NCBI GenBank assembly: GCA_945905835.1
Contig: CAMDQJ010000010.1
Span: forward strand, 1 to 53,244
Source: Asaia bogorensis
GTDB taxonomy: Bacteria > Pseudomonadota > Alphaproteobacteria > Reyranellales > Reyranellaceae
Direction of reading: 5' to 3'
DNA: 53,244 nucleotides
Shown: in pieces, positions 17,075 to 25,305 of the stretch
Layout of the letters: every line of letters starts with the position of its first letter
How positions within the stretch are numbered: position 1 is the first letter of the stretch
Notes under the pieces: model-generated
Database searches by the model: none
Told to the model about the DNA's origin: nothing
The model's input: the letters and a program-made list of their open reading frames with translations, nothing else
Program-made: the position numbers and the translations under genes

Positions 17075-17889
17075 CCATCCAGGCCAAGAGGCTAACGCCG
17101 GCGATCGGCGCGGAAATTTCCGGCGTCGATCTCTCGCGGCCATTGTCCAACAGCCAGGTGAGCGAACTGCACGATGCGCTGATGGCGCACCAGGTGATCT
17201 TCTTCCGCGACCAGCACATGAGCGTCGAGCAGCACAAGGCATTCGGCCGGCTGTTCGGTGAGCTTCTGGTCCATCCCGCGGCCAAAGCCGAGATCGACGG
17301 CCATCCCGAAATCCGCGTCGTGCATGCCGACGAAAACAGCAAGACCGTCACCGGCGAGGTCTGGCACTCCGACCTGTCGTGCGCGACGGAGCCGCCGATG
17401 GGCTCGATCCTCTATCTGCACGAGACGCCCGACACCGGCGGCGATACCGCCTTCGCCAACATGTATCTCGCCTATGAAACGCTTTCAGAGCCGATCAAGC
17501 GGCTGTGCGAAGGGCTTTCGGCACTGCATACCAGCGCACACGTCTTTTCGCGCGATGCCTACGGCCGCAGCGACAAGAGCTTTCCCGAAGCGGTGCATCC
17601 AATCGTGCGCACGCATCCGGTAACCGGCCGCAAGAGCCTGTTCGTCAACCGCGGCTTCACCACACGCATCCAGGGCCTCAAAAAGCACGAGAGCGATGCG
17701 CTGCTCGACATGCTGGTGCACCACGCCGAGACGCCGGAATTCCAGTGCCGCTTCCGCTGGAACAGGCACTCGGTGGCGTTCTGGGACAATCGCTGCGCGC
17801 TGCATCGCGCGACGTTCGACTATTTTCCCAACGTCCGGCACGGCCATCGCGTGACAATCAAAGGTGGCGCGCCCTTCTACAAGGCATGA
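17071..17889 (+). CDS. TauD/TfdA-family Fe(II)/2-oxoglutarate dioxygenase
   Basis: 272 aa. Iron ligands H99 and D101 (EVWHSDLSC) and H245 (DNRCALHRATFDY), and the 2-oxoglutarate Arg R260 (GHRVTIKGG). N-terminal PAIGAEISGVDLSRPLS is typical of taurine/alpha-ketoglutarate dioxygenases. The family oxidises taurine, alkylsulfates, herbicide acids and others; the substrate here is open. It differs clearly from the other TauD-like protein at 6.7 kb. Start ATG 17071 overlaps the previous TGA. Confidence 0.9.
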   Translation: MTIQAKRLTPAIGAEISGVDLSRPLSNSQVSELHDALMAHQVIFFRDQHMSVEQHKAFGRLFGELLVHPAAKAEIDGHPEIRVVHADENSKTVTGEVWHSDLSCATEPPMGSILYLHETPDTGGDTAFANMYLAYETLSEPIKRLCEGLSALHTSAHVFSRDAYGRSDKSFPEAVHPIVRTHPVTGRKSLFVNRGFTTRIQGLKKHESDALLDMLVHHAETPEFQCRFRWNRHSVAFWDNRCALHRATFDYFPNVRHGHRVTIKGGAPFYKA

Positions 17890-18009
17890 AAGGCCCCTCG
17901 CTGTGCGCGGGATCTTTAGCCCGCATTACGCAAATGAACTATTGAATTGGCCCGCATTGATTCCGACCGAGCTATAAGATGCTGCATTATATCTCATTGG
18001 ATCGAGGCA

Positions 18010-18265
18010 ATGATGGCGCAGCCGGCGGGTGAAGCCGAGTCCGAGGCTCTCGGGCTCGATTTCGACCACCGCCTCAAGCTGGAGTTCTGCGGATCCAGCG
18101 TCACCTCCGAAGCCAGACTGCTGGCCTGTCGCGAACTCGATGACGCGCTTGGCCTGATGGCCATCGCGCAGCAACACCGGCTGACCGGCGCCCCGACTGG
18201 AACGGTCGCCATGATCTGATCAGCATGCTGCGCCAGTCCGTATTCGGTCGTCTTGCCGGATATGA
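18010..18265 (+). mobile_element. IS1380-family transposase N-terminal remnant
   Basis: Two frames together read like the start of an IS1380-type transposase. Frame one gives LDFDHRLKLEFCGSSVTSEARLLACRELDDALGLMAIA. After a frameshift near 18185, another frame gives GRHDLISMLRQSVFGRLAGYE. The rest of the transposase is absent, and no terminal repeats are recognisable. The 585-base stretch between the TauD gene and the methyltransferase (17890-18474) holds only this scrap and lower-GC sequence that I cannot assign. It marks an old insertion and probable transfer of what follows. Confidence 0.68.
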
Positions 18266-18474
18266 AATCAAGAGTGCCGCTAGGTTTTTGCTCCCAAGCT
18301 TTGATGGTGCATTGTCTTCGTCAGCATGGAGGGATGTAGTCGGGCACAGGGCCGTGCAACCTTGTGCAGACATGCCGCAGAGGATAATCTAATCCTTGAA
18401 TTTCTGCCGTAGCGGAAGAGAACGATTGGCTCGATGAATCCCTGGTTGAAGAAAGTCTATCATTTCGCGTTCCG

Positions 18475-19086
18475 ATGTGGATCAACGGCAGGATTTACAG
18501 GCGCTTTCGGCAACCCAACACTCCAATCCGCGTTCAGCTTGGGCCGGGCGTCAAATACAATCTCGACGGTTGGGTGAACGTAGACGCCAACTTCTTGACC
18601 GCGCGCGTCGATTTATGGGCTAACCTCACCGATCCGCTGCCATTCCGTTCCGACTCGGTGCAGACCTTTTACTCGCATCACGTCGTCGAGCATCTTCCGG
18701 ATTCGTATCTGCGAACCCACTTTCGCGAAATGTATCGCACGCTGGTGCCTGGTGGCGGCATCCGCGTGGGAGGCCCGGACATAGGCAATGCGTGCCGGAA
18801 ATTCGTCGAGGGCGACCTCGACTGGTTTGACACATATCCCACGCCACGCAGCTCGATCGGTGGACGCTTCGCTAATTTAGTATTCTGTGACGGCGATCAC
18901 CTGACCGCTCTGTCCGAGAGCTTCCTGCGCGAACTCGCGACGGACGCCGGGTTTGTCGACATTCGCCGTTGCATGCCGACCAAGGAATCCAGCTTGGTTG
19001 GACCGGAAGTGCTATCCCATGAGTATGAAACGGACTTCGACTGCCCACATACGATTATCATCGAGGCGCGCAAACCAATCCTTTGA
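18475..19086 (+). CDS. Class I SAM-dependent methyltransferase
   Basis: 203 aa. Motif I is IRVQLGPGVKYNLDGWVNVDAN, then ANLTDPLPFRSDSVQTFYSHHVVEHLPDSYL and RTLVPGGGIRVGGPD, typical of small methyltransferases found in polysaccharide or lipid gene clusters. ATG 18475 has no visible ribosome-binding site. A different frame, from ATG 18434, reads MNPWLKKVYHFAFR and would make a natural N-terminus, so a one-base shift near 18470 may separate them. The gene follows an IS remnant and has lower GC than its neighbours, suggesting transfer. Substrate unknown. Confidence 0.72.
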   Translation: MWINGRIYRRFRQPNTPIRVQLGPGVKYNLDGWVNVDANFLTARVDLWANLTDPLPFRSDSVQTFYSHHVVEHLPDSYLRTHFREMYRTLVPGGGIRVGGPDIGNACRKFVEGDLDWFDTYPTPRSSIGGRFANLVFCDGDHLTALSESFLRELATDAGFVDIRRCMPTKESSLVGPEVLSHEYETDFDCPHTIIIEARKPIL

Positions 19087-19166
19087 ATCGCGCTCCCTGA
19101 TGTTTCTCACTTCCCGGATGCCGACCCGGGAATTCTGGATTCGAAAGCCCCTCCACGCATAAATCT

Positions 19167-20234
19167 TCACTCCGCCGCAATGGCGTCCTGGACGAACTTC
19201 TTCTTGTCGAAGTCGTCGGCGACCTTGAGGTCGTTGCCGATCAGCTGCTCGATGTCGATCTTGGCGTATTCCATGACGCCCATGTCGCCCAGCGCCTTCT
19301 GCACCTTGGGCCCGAACAAGCCGATCTCCTTGAGGATCGGCACGATGCGGGTGAACAGGCGCGAGCGGAACGACTGCATGGCGCCGGAGTTGTAGGCGTA
19401 CTCCATCAGCTTATCGACCGGCAGGCCCGAGCGCATCCAGACCTCGGCCTGGTTGAAGCGGTCACGCATGAAGTAGAGCGCCTCGACCACGAACTCCTCG
19501 CGCTCGGCGCGCTCTGAATCGGAGAGGTGCGGATAGTATTCGCGCAGCGCCATGCGGCCGAAGGTGACGTGCCGCGCCTCGTCCTGCATGACGTAGGCGT
19601 TGACCGCGCCGGCGAGGTTGTTCTTGGCGGTGTCGCGGATGCGCTGGAAGGCAGCGAGCGCCAGTCCCTCGATCAGCACCTGCATGCCGAGATAGGTCAT
19701 GTCCCAGCGGCGATCGGTCAGCGTCTGCTCGAGAAGTTGCTTGAGCGACGGCGTGATCGGATAGGCAACCTTGAACTTCTCGTGGATCAGCCGCTTGTAG
19801 CTCTCGACGTGGCGGGCCTCGTCCATGACCTGCGTCGCGGCATAGAACTTGGCGCTTATGTCGGGCACTGTGTTGACGATCTTGGCGGTGGCGATCAGCG
19901 CGCCCTGCTCGCCGTGCATGAACTGGCAGATCGAATGGCACTGCAGGTTGAAGCGCAGCCAGTCTTTCTCCTTGTCGGTCATCTTCTCCCAGAACGGCGA
20001 GCCGTAGATCGGGATGGTCTCGTCGGCCATGCCCATCGGGTTGCCTTCGAACAGCTCCTGGCTCCAGTCGATGCGCGTGGAGGTGTCCCACTGCTGCTGC
20101 TTGCCCTTCTCGTAGAGGTTCAGCAGGTCGGACGAACCGGCGTCGTATTCCCAGTTGAAGGCAATCTCGGTGGCGCCGTCGAATTTCCAGCCGGTGGTTT
20201 CGACCGGCAGAGCGTAGATCTTCTGCGTGCTCAT
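19167..20234 (-). CDS. R2-like diiron oxygenase, paralogue 1
   Basis: Ferritin-like protein of 355 aa with the complete carboxylate-bridged diiron ligand set in R2/monooxygenase spacing: E109, E139xxH142, E189, E219xxH222. Y146 is four residues after the first His, as Tyr122 is after His118 in E. coli ribonucleotide reductase R2. It lacks R2's C-terminal tail, and no large RNR subunit is nearby. A PaaE/KshB-like reductase gene starts divergently 163 nt away, and a close paralogue lies beyond it, so an NAD(P)H-driven oxygenase is more likely than an RNR subunit. Start ATG 20234 (MSTQKIYALP). Substrate unknown. Confidence 0.82.
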   Translation of the reverse strand: MSTQKIYALPVETTGWKFDGATEIAFNWEYDAGSSDLLNLYEKGKQQQWDTSTRIDWSQELFEGNPMGMADETIPIYGSPFWEKMTDKEKDWLRFNLQCHSICQFMHGEQGALIATAKIVNTVPDISAKFYAATQVMDEARHVESYKRLIHEKFKVAYPITPSLKQLLEQTLTDRRWDMTYLGMQVLIEGLALAAFQRIRDTAKNNLAGAVNAYVMQDEARHVTFGRMALREYYPHLSDSERAEREEFVVEALYFMRDRFNQAEVWMRSGLPVDKLMEYAYNSGAMQSFRSRLFTRIVPILKEIGLFGPKVQKALGDMGVMEYAKIDIEQLIGNDLKVADDFDKKKFVQDAIAAE

Positions 20235-20396
20235 GTGCCTCTTGCCTCCTCGCGCGGAACCTTGTCCCATCCCGGAGCGGAGCGATAAAGATGACGCTCC
20301 GTTCAGTTTTTCTGGGCGGAAACTATCACAAGCTGATAGAGGAATCCCGCACAGTTTTAGGGGCCCCTTTCAAGGTACAGGAACGCGAATTTACCA

Positions 20397-21416
20397 ATGG
20401 CTTACCATCAGCTTCGCATCGCCAAGATCGTCCAGGAAACCCCCGATGCGCGGTCTTTCGTGCTCGATGTGCCGGCCGACGCGGTGGATAAATTCCGCTA
20501 CCGGGCGGGCCAGTTCCTGACCTTCCGGGTGCCCCATGTCGAGGGGCCGTTCAACCGCTGCTACTCGCTGTCGAGCGCGCCCGAGACCGACGGCAAGCCC
20601 AAGGTCACGGTCAAGCGCGTCGGCGGTGGCAAGGGCTCGAACTGGTTCCACGACAAGCTGGTCGAGGGCGCCATGCTCGACACCATGCCGCCGGCCGGAC
20701 GCTTCGTTCTGGGCGAGGGCGAGGCGCCGTTGCTGCTGTTCGGCGGCGGCAGCGGCATCACGCCGATGATGTCGCTGATCAAATCGGCGCTCAACACCAC
20801 CAAGCGCCGCCTGCGCCTGTTCTACGCCAACCGCGACAAGCCCTCGATCATCTTCGATACCGAGTTCGAGGCGCTCATACGTGCCCATCCCGGCCGGCTC
20901 GAGGTCATCCATCATCTCGATTCGGAGCAGGGCTTTGCCACGGCCGAGAATGTCGCCGCTGCGCTGAAAGGCTTCGAGATGGCGGAAGCCTATCTCTGCG
21001 GGCCAGGGCCATTCATGAACATGGTCGAGGCAGCGCTGCTGGCCTCCGGCCTGCCGAGCGCGCGGCTGCATATCGAGCGCTTCGAGGCCTCGGGCAACGA
21101 CGCCGTTCCAGTCGAGCCGGTGGAGGGCGAGGTCATCCCCTCGCACATCACGATCCACTTCGAGGGCAAGGCGCACAAGGTGCCCTACAAGAAGGGCCAA
21201 ACTATCCTGGTCGCGGCGCGCGCCGCCGGGCTCAATCCGCTGTCGTCGTGCGAGGAAGGCTTCTGCGCCTCGTGCGCGGCCAAGCGCGTCAAGGGCAAGG
21301 TAGTGTTGGCCAACAACGACATCTATACGGCCGACGATCTCGCCAACAACTGGATCCTGACCTGCCAGGGCCACTGCTTCGGCGAAGAGGTCGAGATCAC
21401 CTACGACGTGGTGTAG
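20397..21416 (+). CDS. PaaE/KshB-type NAD(P)H oxidoreductase (FAD, plant-type [2Fe-2S])
   Basis: 339 aa. Order: FAD-binding barrel (FRYRAGQFLTFRV, NRCYSLSSAPETDG), NAD(P)-binding domain (LLLFGGGSGITPMMSLIKSAL, AYLCGPGPFMNMVEAAL), then a C-terminal ferredoxin domain (SSCEEGFCASCAAKRVKGKVVLANN...LTCQGHC, the Cx4Cx2C...C cluster). This architecture is that of the reductase components of Rieske and diiron monooxygenases (PaaE, KshB, HcaD relatives). It lies between two diiron oxygenase paralogues on the opposite strand, so it is their likely electron donor. ATG 20397. Its stop is followed within a few bases by the DUF1275 reading frame. Confidence 0.92.
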   Translation: MAYHQLRIAKIVQETPDARSFVLDVPADAVDKFRYRAGQFLTFRVPHVEGPFNRCYSLSSAPETDGKPKVTVKRVGGGKGSNWFHDKLVEGAMLDTMPPAGRFVLGEGEAPLLLFGGGSGITPMMSLIKSALNTTKRRLRLFYANRDKPSIIFDTEFEALIRAHPGRLEVIHHLDSEQGFATAENVAAALKGFEMAEAYLCGPGPFMNMVEAALLASGLPSARLHIERFEASGNDAVPVEPVEGEVIPSHITIHFEGKAHKVPYKKGQTILVAARAAGLNPLSSCEEGFCASCAAKRVKGKVVLANNDIYTADDLANNWILTCQGHCFGEEVEITYDVV

Positions 21417-21418
21417 CG

Positions 21419-22031
21419 ATCGCCGGCCTGCCCCATCTCCAGGCGACGGTGCTCACCGTCGTGGCCGGCATCGCCGACGCGGTAGGCTACACCACCATGG
21501 GCGGCGTCTTTAGCCGCCAACATGACCGGCAACACCGTGCTGGCCGGCATCGCGCTGGCACGGCGCCACTACGCCGACACCTGGCATCACGTGGCGCCGC
21601 TGCTGGCGTTCTTCCTCGGCGCCATGCTGTCGCGCCTGCTGCTGCGTCTGCTGAGGACGCCGACTGCCAGCCTGCTGGTCGAGGCGGCGTTGATCGCCGG
21701 CGTCGGATTCTTGGACATCGGCCCCTTCCCCGCCGTGCTGATCGTGGCCTTCCCCATGGGCATTCAGGCTTCCGCCGTCACGCAGTTCGCTGGCAGCGCC
21801 GTCAGTACCGTCGTGGTGACCAGCACGCTCGCACGCACCGCCGACGGCGCGCTCGACCGGCTGTGCCCGGGCGCCAAGACCAGTCCCCCTGCCATCGCCA
21901 ATACCAGGCTGCTGGCGTTGACGTGGGCGGGTTATCTCGGAGGTGCGGTCGTGGGCGCGCTGTTGCTCGGCGTCCTGCCGTGCCGGCTGCTGATGCCGGC
22001 CGCGTTGCTGCTGCTCGTGATCTTCCTCTAG
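21419..22031 (+). pseudogene. DUF1275 (YoaK) family membrane protein, frameshifted
   Basis: Two overlapping frames form one DUF1275 protein. The first gives TVLTVVAGIADAVGYTTMGGVF; near 21513 one extra base (TTT-A-GCC) shifts to the second, AANMTGNTVLAGIALARRHYADTW through to LMPAALLLLVIFL. The joined product, with about six membrane segments, is what the family looks like. As written, only a product from the internal ATG 21522 (about 169 aa, without the first segment) could be made. No clear start codon precedes the first part (GTG 21449 is possible). It is either a real pseudogene or a single-base sequence error. Confidence 0.75.
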
Positions 22032-22038
22032 GCGGCGG

Positions 22039-23106
22039 TCACTCCGCCGCGATCGCCTTTTCGACGAACATCTTCTTGTCGAATTCCTCGGCAACCTTGC
22101 CGTCGTTGGCCAAGACCTCGGTGACGTTGAGGTCGGCGTATTCCATCACGCCCATCTCGGCGAAGGCCTTTTTGACGCGCGGCCCCCACAGCCCGATGTC
22201 CTTGACCGTCGGCACGACGCGGCTGAACAGGCGGCCACGGAAGGAATTCATCTGCTTGGAATTGTAGTGGATCTCGTCGAGCGTCTTGGCCGGCAGGCCG
22301 AGGCGGTTCCACACTTCCGACTGGTTGAAGCGGTCGCGCATGAAATGCAGCGCCTCGACCACGAACTCCTCGCGCTCGTCGCGCTCGGCCTCCGAGAGCT
22401 GCGGGTAGTACTCGCACAGCGCCAGGCGTCCGAACGAGACGTGCCGCGCCTCGTCCTGCATGACATAGGCGTTGACCGCACCTGCGAGCGTGTTGCCCGA
22501 CTTGTCACGGATCGACTGGAAGGCGGCGAGCGCCAGGCCCTCGATCAGCACCTGCATGCCGAGATAGGTCATATCCCAGCGCCGGTCGGTCAGCGTCTGC
22601 TCGAGCAGCGTCTTCAGCGCCGGATTGATCGGGTAGGCGAGCTTGAACTTCTCGTGCAGCAGTCGCTTGTAGGCTTCGACGTGGCGCGCCTCGTCCATGA
22701 CCTGCGTTGCGGCATAGAACTTGGCGTTCATGTCGGGCACGGTGCCGACGATCTTGGCGGTGGCGATCAGCGCACCCTGCTCGCCATGCATGAACTGCGA
22801 GATCGAGTTGGCCTGGAGATGGAGCCGCAACCAGCTCTTCTCCTTGTCGTTCATCTTGTTCCAATGATCGGTGCCATAGATCGAGATCGCCTCGTCCTTG
22901 AGCTCCATCGGATTGTCGGGATTGAGTTCGAGCGACCAGTCGAGGCGCGTCGAGGCGTCCCACTGCTGCTGCTTGCCCTTCTCGTAGAGCTCGAGCAGCG
23001 GCACGGAGCCGTCGTCATATTCCCAGTTGAACTGGATGTCGGTGGCGCCGTCGAACTTCCACTCGGTCTGCTCGACGGGCAGGGCGTAGATGCGCTGCGT
23101 GGACAT
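22039..23106 (-). CDS. R2-like diiron oxygenase, paralogue 2
   Basis: 355 aa, colinear and very similar to the 19.2-kb protein from MSTQRIYALP to the closing FVEKAIAAE. The same ligands sit at the same numbers: E109, E139xxH142, E189, E219xxH222, with Y146 kept. Differences cluster in surface-like stretches (residues 60-85, 200-206, 255-290), as expected for a duplicated enzyme with altered substrate or a heteromeric partner. ATG 23106. It is convergent with the DUF1275 remnant and downstream of the response regulator gene on the same strand by 84 nt. Confidence 0.82.
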   Translation of the reverse strand: MSTQRIYALPVEQTEWKFDGATDIQFNWEYDDGSVPLLELYEKGKQQQWDASTRLDWSLELNPDNPMELKDEAISIYGTDHWNKMNDKEKSWLRLHLQANSISQFMHGEQGALIATAKIVGTVPDMNAKFYAATQVMDEARHVEAYKRLLHEKFKLAYPINPALKTLLEQTLTDRRWDMTYLGMQVLIEGLALAAFQSIRDKSGNTLAGAVNAYVMQDEARHVSFGRLALCEYYPQLSEAERDEREEFVVEALHFMRDRFNQSEVWNRLGLPAKTLDEIHYNSKQMNSFRGRLFSRVVPTVKDIGLWGPRVKKAFAEMGVMEYADLNVTEVLANDGKVAEEFDKKMFVEKAIAAE

Positions 23107-23190
23107 AAACGTCTCCCGAGCCGGGGTGAGCCGGGCTGGAGGCAGAAATGACGGATTGTTCAACTTTTGGCAAGCGCCGCCGGAAGCAGC

Positions 23191-23889
23191 TCAGGGCTGC
23201 AGCCGGTAGCCACCTCGGTCGGTGATCAGGATGGCGGCACTCGTCGGGCCCTTCTCGATCTTCTGGCGCAGTCGATAGATGTGCGTTTCGAGCGTGTGTG
23301 TCGTAACGCCGGCGTTGTAGCCCCAGACCTCGTTCAGCAGGACGTCGCGCGTCACGGGGCGGTCGCCCGCCCTGAACAGGTATTTGAGAATGGAAACTTC
23401 CTTGTCGGTGAGGCGAATCTTCTTCTTGCCGCCCTTCTCCATCAGCATCTTGGCCGCCGGATGGAATTCGTAGGGACCGATGGTCATGACCGCGTCCTCG
23501 CTGCGCTCGTGCTGGCGCAGATGGGCGCGCAGGCGGGCGAGCAGGACGTTGATGCGGAATGGCTTGGTGATGTAGTCGTTGGCGCCGGATTCGAGGCCGA
23601 GAATCGTGTCGGCATCCGAATCGGCAGCTGTCAGCATGATCACCGGCGCGCGTACGCCCTGGCGGCGCATCAGCTTGCAAAGCTCGCGACCGTCCATGTC
23701 GGGCAGGCCGATTTCGAGCAGGACGGCGTCGTAATGCGTGAGCTTGGCCTTCTCCAGACCCTCGGCGGCGGTGCCGACCTGGATGGTGGTGAAACCGTCA
23801 TAGAGGTCGAGTTGCTCGGCAAGCACCGTGCGCAAAGCCTGATCGTCGTCGACCAGGAGGATTTTCTTGCCGCGATTGTTGACTGACAT
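23191..23889 (-). CDS. OmpR-family response regulator with Glu at the phospho-acceptor site
   Basis: 232 aa: receiver domain (residues about 9-125) then an OmpR-type winged-helix DNA-binding domain (RLTDKEVSILKYLFRAGDRPVTRDVLLNEVWG, HTLETHIYRLRQKIE). The acidic pocket D14/D15, the switch Thr (IMLTAAD) and the Lys (YITKPF) are conserved. The phospho-acceptor position, normally Asp in VLLDxGLPDMDG, is Glu59 (VLLEIGLPDMDG; codon GAA). This is a phosphomimetic replacement, so the protein may be constitutively active or controlled otherwise. No kinase gene is adjacent. The diiron oxygenase 2 gene follows on the same strand. Confidence 0.92.
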   Translation of the reverse strand: MSVNNRGKKILLVDDDQALRTVLAEQLDLYDGFTTIQVGTAAEGLEKAKLTHYDAVLLEIGLPDMDGRELCKLMRRQGVRAPVIMLTAADSDADTILGLESGANDYITKPFRINVLLARLRAHLRQHERSEDAVMTIGPYEFHPAAKMLMEKGGKKKIRLTDKEVSILKYLFRAGDRPVTRDVLLNEVWGYNAGVTTHTLETHIYRLRQKIEKGPTSAAILITDRGGYRLQP

Positions 23890-24008
23890 GCGTTATCCTG
23901 AGGCCGTCCCGTCCAGATTAACCGCTACGTTGTACGCGAAAAAGCCGCCTGCAGACGTATCAGATCGCGACTTTGGGATCGACTGCGGGAAATGGTAGAA
24001 AACGGGCC

Positions 24009-25175
24009 ATGAATGCCGGGCAAGTCTACTCGCGTACCGCCGCCTCTCAGGCCGCCGTCGAGCGCGCCATGGCCGAGCTGCGCCGCGGCGGCATCGTCGT
24101 GCTGCGCGACGAGCAGGGCCACGGCGGGCTCGCCATCTCGGCCGAATCCTGCGGCCCGCGTGCCCTACAGCGCCTGCAGGGGCTGGCCCAGGACGCACCG
24201 GTGCTGGTGACCACGCGCCGCCGCGCCGAGGCGATCGGCATGGAGATTCCACCGCACATCGCCGGCGGCATGGGCGAGACCAACAAGCCGATCACGCTCG
24301 ACCTGCCCGAGGGCGTGCCGGTCGACATCATCCTGCGCCCGCACGAAACAGAGCCGGATGCGAGCCGCCATGCCGCACTCCGCCTTCTGTCGCGTCCCAT
24401 CGCCAGTCACGCACCGATGATCGCCCAGACCGCGATCGAGCTCGCCAAGCTTGCCCGCCTGCTGCCCGCCATCGTGCTCGGCCCGCTCACCGCCGATCCC
24501 GGCAACAAGCGCCGCGACTGGGCGCGCGAGCAGGACCTGATCTACGTCGATACCGCCGACGTGCTGGCCTACGAGGACACCGCCTCGCGCAACCTGCAGC
24601 AGGTCGCACAGGCCCACGTGCCGCTCGAGGGCGCCGAGAACGCTCGCATCCTGGCCTGGCGGCCGAGCGACGGCGGCAAGGAGCATCTCGCCATCGTCGT
24701 CGGCGAGATCGATCCCACCGAGCCGGTGCTGATCCGCCTGCACTCCGAATGCTTCACCGGCGACCTTCTGGGTTCGCTACGCTGCGACTGCGGCCTGCAA
24801 TTGCGCGGCGCCATTGCCGAACTTGCGAAGCAAGGCTCGGGCGTGCTGCTCTATCTCGCGCAGGAAGGCCGCGGCATCGGCCTGGTCAACAAGCTGCGCG
24901 CCTACGAATTGCAGGACGACGGCTTCGACACCATCGACGCCAACGAGCAGCTGGGCTTCGACGCCGATGAGCGCATCTACGCCCCGGCCGCGACGATGCT
25001 GTCGCGCATGGGCATCAAGCGCGTGCGGCTGATGACCAACAATCCCGAGAAGATCAGCCAGCTCGAGCGCTACGGCGTCGAGGTGACGGAGCGCGTGCAG
25101 CACTCCTTCCCCGCCAACGGGCACAACGAGAATTACCTGCGGACCAAGGCCGAGCGGGCAGGCCATCTGCTCTGA
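24009..25175 (+). CDS. ribA: GTP cyclohydrolase II with degenerate RibB-like N-terminal domain
   Basis: First step of riboflavin synthesis: GTP to 2,5-diamino-6-ribosylamino-4-pyrimidinone 5'-phosphate. 388 aa. Residues about 1-190 resemble DHBP synthase (RAMAELRRGGIVVLRDEQGHGGLAISAE) but lack a clear active site. The RibA domain (about 200-380) has HSECFTGDLLGSLRCDCGLQL with the zinc Cys residues, LAQEGRGIGLVNKLRAY and RVRLMTNNPEKISQLERYGVEV. This two-part form is common in alphaproteobacteria. ATG 24009 is preferred to an upstream start at 23973 by comparison with the family. Confidence 0.93.
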   Translation: MNAGQVYSRTAASQAAVERAMAELRRGGIVVLRDEQGHGGLAISAESCGPRALQRLQGLAQDAPVLVTTRRRAEAIGMEIPPHIAGGMGETNKPITLDLPEGVPVDIILRPHETEPDASRHAALRLLSRPIASHAPMIAQTAIELAKLARLLPAIVLGPLTADPGNKRRDWAREQDLIYVDTADVLAYEDTASRNLQQVAQAHVPLEGAENARILAWRPSDGGKEHLAIVVGEIDPTEPVLIRLHSECFTGDLLGSLRCDCGLQLRGAIAELAKQGSGVLLYLAQEGRGIGLVNKLRAYELQDDGFDTIDANEQLGFDADERIYAPAATMLSRMGIKRVRLMTNNPEKISQLERYGVEVTERVQHSFPANGHNENYLRTKAERAGHLL

Positions 25176-25199
25176 CTAAACTTTAGGCAGAAAGGCCCT

Positions 25200-25232
25200 G
25201 ATTTCCCGAGGATTTCCCGACGGGTCGGGAAA
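25200..25232. terminator. Inverted repeat between convergent ribA and nthB
   Basis: TTTCCCGA (25213-25220), loop CGGG, TCGGGAAA (25225-25232) is an 8-bp perfect stem. GATTTCCCGA also occurs in tandem at 25200-25209 and 25211-25220, and TTTCCCG recurs twice near 25270. It lies between two convergent genes, so it may terminate transcription from either side; no long U-run follows. Confidence 0.4.
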
Positions 25233-25305
25233 CGTTTAACGCTGCAGCGTAAGGGTTTCAGGCCGTTTTTCCCGATTTCCCGTCCGACCCCACCTTTACG
25301 GGGAG

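Noticed and set aside
19167-20234. Ribonucleotide reductase small subunit (NrdB)
   Set aside because: Ligand spacing and Tyr146 resemble R2, but there is no NrdA gene, no R2 C-terminal tail, a close paralogue and an adjacent PaaE-type reductase, all pointing to an oxygenase.
20291-20491. A 66-codon plus-strand ORF in the gap before the reductase
   Set aside because: It runs into the reductase gene in another frame and has no start-site support or recognisable motif.
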